Assembly: GCA_005879205.1 (NCBI GenBank)
Contig: VBLD01000050.1
Span: 1-6,958 of the forward strand
Direction of reading: 5' to 3'
DNA length: 6,958 nucleotides
Source: Deltaproteobacteria bacterium
GTDB taxonomy: Bacteria > Desulfobacterota > Binatia > DP-6
Shown: piece by piece, positions 1 to 5,414 of the stretch
How the letters are laid out: each line of letters begins with the position of its first letter
Numbering within the stretch: position 1 is the first letter of the stretch
The notes under the pieces: generated by a model
Database searches by the model: none
What the model saw: only the letters and a program-made list of their open reading frames with translations
Told to the model about the DNA's origin: nothing
Program-made: the position numbers and the translations under genes

Positions 1-878
1 CCTCGCGACACCACGTCCGCAACCTGCTGCCGGTGATCGACGCTGCGCTCGTGCGGGCGGAGCTCGGGCTCGATGAGGTCGACGGCATCGCGGTGACGCG
101 CGGACCCGGGCTCATCGGCTCGCTGCTGGTCGGGCTCTCGGTGGCCAAGGGGATCGCGCACGCACGCGGCCTTCGGATCGTCGGCGTGAACCACCTGGAA
201 GGCCACCTCCTCGCCGTCAATCTCGACCGGCCGCCCGACGATCCGATCCCGTTCCCGTTCCTCGGCCTGATCGTCTCGGGCGGGCACACGGGCCTCTACC
301 TCGCGCGCGCGGCCGGCGACTACCGCTGCCTCGGCCGCACGCGAGACGACGCCGTCGGCGAGGCGTTCGACAAGGTCGCCAAGCTGCTCGGCCTCGGCTA
401 TCCGGGCGGCCCCGCGATCCAGCGGCTCGCGGAAGGCGGAGACCCCAGGGCGATCCGCTTGCCGCGCGCCCGTATCAAGCGCGGCCGCTTCGACTTCAGC
501 TTCAGCGGCTTCAAGACGGCCGTCTGGCAACGCGTGCACGACGAGCCGCCGGCGCCGGCCGCACTGCCGGACCTCGCCGCCAGCGTCCAGGAGGCGCTCG
601 TCGACATGCTGGTCTCCCCGACCATCGAGGCGATCGTCGAGACCGGGGTCGCGCGCCTCGTCGTCTCGGGGGGGGTGTCGGCGAACCGGCGGCTCCGGAC
701 ACGCATGGCCGAGGCCGGCACCGAGCACGGCGTCGACGTAGTTTTTCCCCGCTTCCAGCTCTGCACCGACAACGGCGCCATGATCGCGATGGCCGGCTGG
801 CGGCGGCTCGAGGCGGGCGAGGACGACGGCCTCTCGATCGGTGCCGAGGCCGATCTTTCCTTCGGCGCTCCCGCTTGA
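1..878 (+). CDS. tsaD: tRNA N6-threonylcarbamoyladenosine transferase TsaD, 5' end cut by the window
   Basis: TsaD (Gcp/Kae1 family) transfers the threonylcarbamoyl group from TC-AMP to A37 of ANN-decoding tRNAs, working in the cytoplasm with TsaB and TsaE. The frame is open from base 3 and reads SRHHVRNLLPVID, which matches the family region about 46 residues from the usual start, so roughly the first 45 residues lie outside the window. Visible hallmarks, in order, are the metal-binding NHLEGH (both His, nt 192-206), SGGHT, the segment DDAVGEAFDKVAKLLGLGYP, FSFSGFKT, VVSGGVSANRR and CTDNGAM with the metal-ligand Asp at nt 768-770. All key residues are intact and the C-terminus has normal length. 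The TGA stop (876-878) overlaps the rsmA ATG by one base, indicating cotranscription and probable translational coupling. The methionine codon at nt 33 is internal and is not the start. Identification is very secure. Confidence 0.97.
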   Translation, partial: SRHHVRNLLPVIDAALVRAELGLDEVDGIAVTRGPGLIGSLLVGLSVAKGIAHARGLRIVGVNHLEGHLLAVNLDRPPDDPIPFPFLGLIVSGGHTGLYLARAAGDYRCLGRTRDDAVGEAFDKVAKLLGLGYPGGPAIQRLAEGGDPRAIRLPRARIKRGRFDFSFSGFKTAVWQRVHDEPPAPAALPDLAASVQEALVDMLVSPTIEAIVETGVARLVVSGGVSANRRLRTRMAEAGTEHGVDVVFPRFQLCTDNGAMIAMAGWRRLEAGEDDGLSIGAEADLSFGAPA

Positions 879-1711
879 TGGGTGCGCGGCGGGAAGCGCG
901 CGAGGCGCTCGCCGTCGCCGGGGTCCGGCCGAAGAAGCGGTGGGGCCAGCACTTCCTGTGCGACGCCGCCGTGGCCCACCGCATCGTCGAGACCGCACGG
1001 ATCGGACCGCGTTCGATCGCCCTCGAGATCGGCCCCGGGCTCGGCGCGCTCACCGACGAGCTCGCGGGACGCGCGGGACGCCTCTACCTGGTGGAGATCG
1101 ACCCCGTGCTCGCTGCTCGGCTCGCCGCGCGCTATGCCGAGAACCCGCGCGTCCGGGTGATCGAAGGGGACGTGCTGGCGCTGGCACTCGGGACGATCGT
1201 CACCGAGCCCGGCGTGACGGTCATCGGGAATCTTCCCTACAACGTCGCCATCCCGATCCTCTTCGCGCTGCGCGAGCAGCGCGTCCGGATGCCGCACGCC
1301 GTCGTCATGCTCCAGCGCGAGGTCGCGGAGCGGCTCGTGGCACGCCCGGGCACCCCGGACTACGGGGTGACGACGGTTCTCCTCCGAGCCTTCGCCGACA
1401 TCCGCCTGGCGTTCCGCGTGTCCCGCCGGAGCTTCCTTCCCCCGCCGCGCGTCGAGTCGGCGGTGCTCGACGTCTGCTGGAGCGCGGCACCGCGGGCCGA
1501 CCTCGGCGACGAGGCGGCCTTCCGGGAGGTGGTCCGCGCCTCCTTCGGGCAGCGGCGGAAGATGCTGCGCAACGCGCTCGGCGCGCTCGCCCGCGACCGC
1601 GGCGTCGACCTCGAGAGCGCATTCGCGCGCGCCGGCGTGGCGCCGAGCGCGCGGGCCGAGACGCTCGACCTCGACGCGTTCGCGCGACTCGCCCGGGCGC
1701 TCGCCCCGTAG
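878..1711 (+). CDS. rsmA: 16S rRNA (adenine1518-N6/adenine1519-N6)-dimethyltransferase RsmA (KsgA)
   Basis: RsmA dimethylates the two adjacent adenines in the 3'-terminal hairpin of 16S rRNA, using four SAM molecules, as a late checkpoint of 30S assembly. The 277-residue product matches the family length (about 270). Seen in the protein: the family N-terminal signature KKRWGQHFLCD (19-29), the SAM-binding loop EIGPGLGALT (50-59), the acidic VEID after strand 2 (72-75), the catalytic NLPYN (118-122), FLPPPRVESAV (186-196) and the C-terminal FGQRRKMLRNAL (223-234). I chose the ATG at 878-880, inside the tsaD stop (TGATG). A TTG one codon upstream (875) is in frame but less likely. No strong Shine-Dalgarno is visible, which fits coupling to tsaD. 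It ends in TAG (1709-1711) at the expected family length, so TAG acts as a genuine stop in this genome. mutM starts five bases downstream. Confidence 0.97.
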   Translation: MGARREAREALAVAGVRPKKRWGQHFLCDAAVAHRIVETARIGPRSIALEIGPGLGALTDELAGRAGRLYLVEIDPVLAARLAARYAENPRVRVIEGDVLALALGTIVTEPGVTVIGNLPYNVAIPILFALREQRVRMPHAVVMLQREVAERLVARPGTPDYGVTTVLLRAFADIRLAFRVSRRSFLPPPRVESAVLDVCWSAAPRADLGDEAAFREVVRASFGQRRKMLRNALGALARDRGVDLESAFARAGVAPSARAETLDLDAFARLARALAP

Positions 1712-1716
1712 GTCCC

Positions 1717-2529
1717 GTGCCCGAGCTGCCCGAGATCGAGACCGTGCGCAGGAGCCTCGCTCCGGCCATCGTCGGCCGTCGGGTCGTCGCCGTGCGGGTG
1801 CAGGAGCGACGCCTGCGCGGGGGCGTGGCGGCGAGCTTCGCGACGGCCCTCGCGGGCCGTCGCATCGCGGAGGTGACACGCCGGGGCAAGTACCTGCTCG
1901 CCCCGCTCGACGACGGGCGTCTGTGGCTCGTGCACCTCGGCATGACCGGCCAGCTGACCCTCGCCCCGCGCGACCGGCCCGCCCGCCGCCACGATCACAT
2001 CGTGGTCGAGCTCGACGATGGCTTCGTCATCACCTACAACGATCCACGCCGCTTCGGCCGCATGGCCGTGATCGCGCCGTCACGCCTCGTGGCCGAGACC
2101 GGCGAAGGCGTGGACCCGCTCGACGACGCGTTCTCGCCCGCCGCGCTCTTCGCGCTCACCCGGGCGCGTCGCACCCCGATCAAGGCCCTGCTCATGGACC
2201 AGCGCCGGGTGGCAGGGGTCGGCAACATCTATGCGAACGAGATCCTCTTCCGCGCCGGTGTCCGCCCCGGACGCCGCGCGGCGCGCCTCGCGCGCGACGA
2301 CTGCCAGCGGATCGTGGCGGCGAGTCGCGCGGTCCTCATGGAGGCCATCCGCCGCGGCGGCTCGTCGATCTCCGACTACCGCGACGGGCTCGGCCGCGAG
2401 GGCTGGTTCCAGCTCGACCACTGCGTGTACGACCGTGCCGGTCGGCCCTGTCCGACGTGCCGCACGCCGATCCGGACACGCGTCGTCGTCGGGCGCTCGA
2501 CCTTCTACTGCCCTCGCTGCCAGAAATGA
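1717..2529 (+). CDS. mutM: Formamidopyrimidine-DNA glycosylase MutM (Fpg), 8-oxoguanine repair
   Basis: This bifunctional glycosylase/AP lyase removes 8-oxoguanine and formamidopyrimidines opposite C and cuts by beta,delta-elimination. The 270-residue protein has family length. The start is fixed at GTG 1717, because the next codons give PELPEIET: the mature N-terminal proline is the Schiff-base nucleophile and the following Glu is catalytic. PELPE, rather than the PEGPE of Nei, supports MutM. Also seen are K58 in RRGKYL, M76 in LGMTG, and R111/F113 in NDPRRFG (residues that fill the void left by the flipped base). The helix-two-turn-helix segment VAGVGNIYANE (165-175) includes N170. A C-terminal zinc finger uses C245/C248 (CPTC) and C265/C268 (CPRC), with R260 in its loop. 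An extra Cys lies at 236. Only a weak TAGG precedes the start, overlapping the rsmA stop, so translation is probably coupled. The TGA stop lies 7 bases from the stop of the convergent oxidoreductase gene. Confidence 0.97.
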   Translation: MPELPEIETVRRSLAPAIVGRRVVAVRVQERRLRGGVAASFATALAGRRIAEVTRRGKYLLAPLDDGRLWLVHLGMTGQLTLAPRDRPARRHDHIVVELDDGFVITYNDPRRFGRMAVIAPSRLVAETGEGVDPLDDAFSPAALFALTRARRTPIKALLMDQRRVAGVGNIYANEILFRAGVRPGRRAARLARDDCQRIVAASRAVLMEAIRRGGSSISDYRDGLGREGWFQLDHCVYDRAGRPCPTCRTPIRTRVVVGRSTFYCPRCQK

Positions 2530-2539
2530 CGGCGCGTCA
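2527..2539. other. Short inverted repeat joining two convergent stop codons
   Basis: The bases TGACG-GCG-CGTCA form a perfect 5-bp inverted repeat with a 3-base loop. The left arm contains the mutM stop (2527-2529) and the right arm contains the minus-strand oxidoreductase stop (2537-2539). Only seven bases separate the two genes. There is no T-tract on either side, so this is not a convincing intrinsic terminator. Part of the symmetry follows simply from having TGA stops on both strands. Confidence 0.35.
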
Positions 2540-3655
2540 CTCCGCGAACCGGGCCGGCGAGAGCTGCCCCGCGTCGAGCCGCTGCGTCCTCCCCTCGACG
2601 ATCAGGTCGGCGGCGACCTGTCCCATGATCGGGCTCGTCTCGATGCCGCAGCCGCCCTGGCCCGCGAGCCAGAAGAAACCGCGCACACGGGGATCCTCGC
2701 CGACGACGGGCACCCGGTCGGGCGCGAACGTCCGCAGCCCCGCCCACTGGCGCCGCAGCGAGCGCGGCACCAGAGCCGGCGCGAGGCGCGAGAGCCGCTC
2801 GAAGCCGCGCGCGACGGCCACCGCGTCGGGCTCGGGATCGCAGGCCTCCATCGGCTCCTCGTCCATCGGGCTGAGCTTCAGTCCGCCGGACTCGGGCGCG
2901 AAGTAGAGCCGGTCGGCGTCGCTCGCCACCATGGGCCAGGCGCGCGTGTCGAGTGGCAGATCGAAGACGACGATCGTCCGGCGATGCGGGACGAGCGGAA
3001 TCGGCACGGCGCTCGCGAGCGCCGCGACGTGTCCCGCCCAGGCGCCCGCGGCGTTCACCACCCAGCGCGCCGCGATCTCGCCGTCGGGCGTCACGACCGC
3101 CGTGGCGCGCCCGTTCTCGACGCGCACCCCGCGCACCTCCACGCCGAGGCGCTGCTCGACCCCGTGCCGCCGGGCGTGGCGCAGATAGCCCCAGAGCAAC
3201 GCGTGCACGTCGATGTGGCCGTCCTCGGGGAGGAGCGCGGCGCCGTCGAAGCGATCCGCGAGGAGCACCGGGACGCGCGCGGTCGCCTCGCCCGGCGAAA
3301 GGAGGATCATGCGCGTGCCCGCCTGCTCGATCAGCGGTGCGCCCTGACGGAGCGCGCCCCAGAGGGGCTCGCGGCAGAGGATCATGATCCCCGAGGGCTC
3401 GAGGAGCGGCGTCTCGCAGAAGCCCGCGGGAGGGCGACGCAGGAACGCGGCGCTCCGCACCTTCAGCTCCTGGAGCGTCGAGACCGGGTCGAGCTCGGAC
3501 AGCACCGCGGCGCTGCGGCCGGTGGCGTGAAAGCCGGGCTGGGTCTCGCGCTCGAGGAGAAGGACGTCGGTCACGCCGCGCTCGGCCAGGAAGTACGCGA
3601 GCGACGCGCCGGCCACGCCGCCGCCGATGACGACGACGTCGACGGCGCGAGTCAC
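2537..3655 (-). CDS. FAD-dependent D-amino-acid dehydrogenase-like oxidoreductase (DAO family, D-arginine dehydrogenase-like)
   Basis: This 372-residue DAO-fold flavoenzyme probably oxidises the alpha-amino group of an amino acid or derivative to the 2-oxo acid. An N-terminal Rossmann motif VVVIGGGVAGAS (7-18) and LLLERE (32-37) bind FAD. It is followed by QPGFHATGRSAA (39-50), PPAGFCETPLL (75-85), VVNAAGAWAG (199-208), WAGLRTF (304-310), GFFWLAGQGGCGIETS (326-341) and a C-terminal LSPARF. These blocks match Pseudomonas aeruginosa D-arginine dehydrogenase (DauA) as I recall its sequence. R226, Y251 and R308 align with the DauA carboxylate-binding R222, Y249 and R305. The guanidinium-binding E87 aligns with I90, and H48/Y53 align with V51/D56, so D-arginine is an unlikely substrate. 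No signal peptide is seen. The GTG start at 3655 overlaps the upstream permease stop by four bases (GTGA) and is preceded by a good ribosome binding site. It is the last gene of the transporter operon, which suggests it oxidises the imported solute (inference). DadA-like or sarcosine oxidase-like activity is possible. Confidence 0.88.
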   Translation of the reverse strand: MTRAVDVVVIGGGVAGASLAYFLAERGVTDVLLLERETQPGFHATGRSAAVLSELDPVSTLQELKVRSAAFLRRPPAGFCETPLLEPSGIMILCREPLWGALRQGAPLIEQAGTRMILLSPGEATARVPVLLADRFDGAALLPEDGHIDVHALLWGYLRHARRHGVEQRLGVEVRGVRVENGRATAVVTPDGEIAARWVVNAAGAWAGHVAALASAVPIPLVPHRRTIVVFDLPLDTRAWPMVASDADRLYFAPESGGLKLSPMDEEPMEACDPEPDAVAVARGFERLSRLAPALVPRSLRRQWAGLRTFAPDRVPVVGEDPRVRGFFWLAGQGGCGIETSPIMGQVAADLIVEGRTQRLDAGQLSPARFAE

Positions 3656-4311
3656 GGCGGGATCACCGCTCGAGCCGATCGCTCGGCGCCGACGTCAAGC
3701 ACGTCGCGCAACCCGTCGCCCAGGAGCTGGAGGGCCAGCACGGCAAGCGCGAGCGCGACGCCCGGGAAGAGCACGAGATGGGGCGCGACCAGGAGGAAGG
3801 GCCGTCCCTCGTCGATCATCGACCCCCACGACGGCAGCGGGGGCGGCGCGCCGACGCCGAGGAAGGACAGGCTGCCTTCGGCGACGATCGCACCCGCCAT
3901 GCCGAACGTCGCCTGGACGAGCAGCATCGGCGCGGCGAGGGGCAGGAGGTGACGGAGGACGATCCGCACCGGGTGGGCGCCGAGCGCGACGGTGGCCTCG
4001 ACGAACTCCCGACGGCGGAGCGACAGGGTCACGGCACGGGCGAGCCGCGCGTAAGCCGTCCAGCCGAGCACGCTGAGGGCGAGGACGACGTTCGGCAGAC
4101 TCGGCCCCCGGATCGCGGCCAGGGCGATGGCGAGCAGCAGGCCCGGAAAGGCCAGCAGCACGTCGATCACGCGTGCCAGCCCCTCGTCGACCCAGCCGCC
4201 GGCGTACCCCGCGGCACAACCGAGGAGGGTCCCCGCGCCGAGCGAGAGGAATACCGTCGCGGCGCCGACGCCGAGCGAGATGCGCGCCCCGTAGAGGACG
4301 CGCGCGAGCAC
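3652..4311 (-). CDS. DppC/OppC-type ABC transporter permease, C-terminal part after an in-frame TAG
   Basis: This is the main body of an inner-membrane permease of the dipeptide/oligopeptide/nickel family (BPD_transp_1), pairing with the DppB-like permease upstream. The 219 residues from a GTG at 4311 begin LARVLYGARISLG, the family's amphipathic entry to the second membrane helix. They include about five hydrophobic segments (about 12-36, 48-68, 74-93, 124-149 and 177-198). The EAA coupling loop FVEATVALGAHPVRIVLRHLLP (103-124, cut here to its core EATVALG...LRHLLP) contacts the ATPase. SFLGVGAPPPLPSWG is the typical family C-terminal loop. The frame continues upstream through LGRD to TAG at 4330-4332, beyond which the same frame encodes the missing N-terminus and first helix, so this piece alone is not a normal start. 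GTG 4311 has no well-spaced Shine-Dalgarno (AGGA lies 16 bases away). Its stop overlaps the oxidoreductase start. It is probably part of a split or inactivated gene unless the TAG is an error or is suppressed. Confidence 0.82.
   Translation of the reverse strand: MLARVLYGARISLGVGAATVFLSLGAGTLLGCAAGYAGGWVDEGLARVIDVLLAFPGLLLAIALAAIRGPSLPNVVLALSVLGWTAYARLARAVTLSLRRREFVEATVALGAHPVRIVLRHLLPLAAPMLLVQATFGMAGAIVAEGSLSFLGVGAPPPLPSWGSMIDEGRPFLLVAPHLVLFPGVALALAVLALQLLGDGLRDVLDVGAERSARAVIPP
3661..3667 (-). promoter_or_regulatory. Ribosome binding site for the FAD oxidoreductase
   Basis: The minus strand reads GGTGATC here, complementary to the 16S rRNA 3' tail (part of AGGAGGTGATC). It lies five bases before the GTG start at 3655, inside the end of the upstream permease gene. 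It supports GTG 3655 as the start and independent or coupled initiation at the GTGA overlap. Confidence 0.6.
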
Positions 4312-4329
4312 GTCACGGCCGAGCGTGTC

Positions 4330-4491
4330 CTAGCCGAAGAGGTGCGTGTCGCTCGGGGGGCCGAGGCGCGCCGCCAGGTCGGCGGCGTACGGACCCGCGG
4401 GCGCGAGCACCGGCGCCACGGCCCCCGCCAGTGCCAGCAGGGCAAGGCCCGACGTGCCGACGAGGACCGCGCGCGCGCCCGGACTCCTCAT
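4330..4491 (-). pseudogene. N-terminal fragment of the same DppC-type permease, ending at an internal amber codon
   Basis: This is the true beginning of the permease gene. ATG at 4491-4489 overlaps the DppB-type gene's TGA by four bases (ATGA). It is preceded by GAGGA at 4502-4498 with six-base spacing, so initiation here is well supported. It encodes 53 residues: a basic start MRSPGAR, a hydrophobic helix at about 9-33, and PPSDTHLFG, which leads into the family's FG-x-D-x-LGRD segment. The next codon is TAG (4332-4330), followed in the same frame by DTLGRDVLARVLYGAR. Ignoring the TAG, the gene would run 4491-3652 and encode 279 residues, about the family norm. One CAG-to-TAG change would explain it, but the original codon is not known. 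Confidence 0.8.
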
Positions 4492-5414
4492 CGCGCGTCC
4501 TCGGTGAGCCGCGGATCGATCACCCCTGCGAGCACGTCGGCGGCGGTGTTGACCGCCACGTAGCTCAGGCCGATGGCGAGCACGCAGCCCTGTACGAGCG
4601 GATAGTCGCGAGCCTGGATCGCCTGCACGAGGAGCCGGCCGAGCCCTGGCCAGGCGAAGACGGTTTCGGTGATGACCGCCCCGGCGAGCAGCGCCCCGGC
4701 CTGCAGCCCGAGCACGGCGACGACGGGGACGAGCGCGTTGCGGAGCGCGTGGATGCCGACCGCCCGCCAGCGGGGCGCCCCCTTGGCGCGCGCCGTGCGT
4801 ACGTAGTCCTCGCCGAGCGCGGCGAGCAGGCTCGCCCGCGTGAGGCGGACCAGGATGCCGGCCATGCCGAGCGCCAGGGTGACGGCGGGCAGGACGAGGT
4901 GCGCGACCCCGCCGCGCCCCGAGACCGGAAGCCAGCCGAGGCGGATCGAGAAGCCGAGCATCAGGAGCGGACCGAGCCAGAAGCTCGGCAGACAGACGCC
5001 GGCAAGGCTGGCCACACGGGCGGCGCGGTCGACCGCCGAGCCCCGCCGGACGGCGGCCAGCACGCCGAGCGGCACAGCGAAGATGAGCGCCAGGACGAGC
5101 GACGCGGCCGCCAGCTCGAGCGTCGCCGGGTAGCGCGCCGCGATCACGCGCCCGACCGGCGCCCGGAAGGCGATCGAGTGTCCGAGGTCGCCGCGGATGG
5201 CGTGCGCCAGGAAGCGGACGTACTGCACGGCCAGCGGCCGGTCGAGGCCGAGCTCGCGCCGTAGCCCCGCGACGTCGGCGGGCGCGGCCCACTCGCCGAG
5301 CATGATCTCGACCGGGTCGCCCGGCAGCAGGTGGAGGAAGGCGAAGACGAGGGTCACGACCCCGAGCATGGTCGGCAGGAGGAGCACGAGACGCCGCACG
5401 GCGAGCGCGCGCAT
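4488..5414 (-). CDS. DppB/OppB-type ABC transporter permease
   Basis: This inner-membrane permease of a peptide/nickel-family importer forms the translocation channel with a DppC-type partner. The 308-residue product has family length. The first helix is at about 9-29, followed by HLLPGDPVEIMLG (28-40) and ELGLDRPLAVQYVRFL (54-69), the standard DppB periplasmic region. GDLGHSI (75-81) and RYPATLELA come before helix 2 (about 99-122). Helices 3 and 4 lie at about 136-158 and 174-195. The EAA loop DYVRTARAKGAPRWRAVGIH (203-222) contacts the ATPase. ITETVFAWPGLGRLL (248-262) and YPLVQGCV (271-278) lead into helix 6, and the protein ends with IDPRLTEDAR. The ATG at 5414 is chosen because it gives the expected N-terminus and overlaps the binding-protein stop by one base (TGATG). 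The frame stays open further upstream, but that would run through the binding-protein gene. No strong Shine-Dalgarno is seen, so coupling is likely. The substrate cannot be read from the permease. Confidence 0.95.
   Translation of the reverse strand: MRALAVRRLVLLLPTMLGVVTLVFAFLHLLPGDPVEIMLGEWAAPADVAGLRRELGLDRPLAVQYVRFLAHAIRGDLGHSIAFRAPVGRVIAARYPATLELAAASLVLALIFAVPLGVLAAVRRGSAVDRAARVASLAGVCLPSFWLGPLLMLGFSIRLGWLPVSGRGGVAHLVLPAVTLALGMAGILVRLTRASLLAALGEDYVRTARAKGAPRWRAVGIHALRNALVPVVAVLGLQAGALLAGAVITETVFAWPGLGRLLVQAIQARDYPLVQGCVLAIGLSYVAVNTAADVLAGVIDPRLTEDAR
4498..4502 (-). promoter_or_regulatory. Ribosome binding site for the DppC-type permease
   Basis: GAGGA on the minus strand lies six bases upstream of the ATG at 4491, within the end of the DppB-type gene. 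It fixes the permease start upstream of the amber codon, so ribosomes should enter this frame and meet the TAG after 53 codons. Confidence 0.6.

Noticed and set aside
841..1716. Plus-strand open frame extending mutM upstream by 292 codons
   Set aside because: The upstream part is the out-of-frame shadow of rsmA. MutM must begin at the Met-Pro-Glu encoded from 1717, because the proline is catalytic.
398..1879. Long minus-strand open frame (493 codons) antisense to tsaD, rsmA and mutM
   Set aside because: It lies entirely opposite three secure genes. Its product is Arg/Ala/Pro-rich with no recognisable domain, as expected for an antisense frame in GC-rich DNA.
2231..3952. Plus-strand open frame of 573 codons over the oxidoreductase gene
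   Set aside because: It is out of frame with mutM at its start and antisense to a secure flavoenzyme. The composition is shadow-like, with no domain.
4173..5264. Plus-strand open frame of 363 codons opposite the permeases
   Set aside because: It is antisense to clear ABC permease genes, and its low-complexity Arg/Asp/Glu-rich product has no known motif.
4492..5292. Minus-strand extension of the permease fragment upstream of ATG 4491
   Set aside because: It runs through the DppB-type gene in another frame and gives Arg-rich sequence. The ATGA overlap and GAGGA site mark 4491 as the start.
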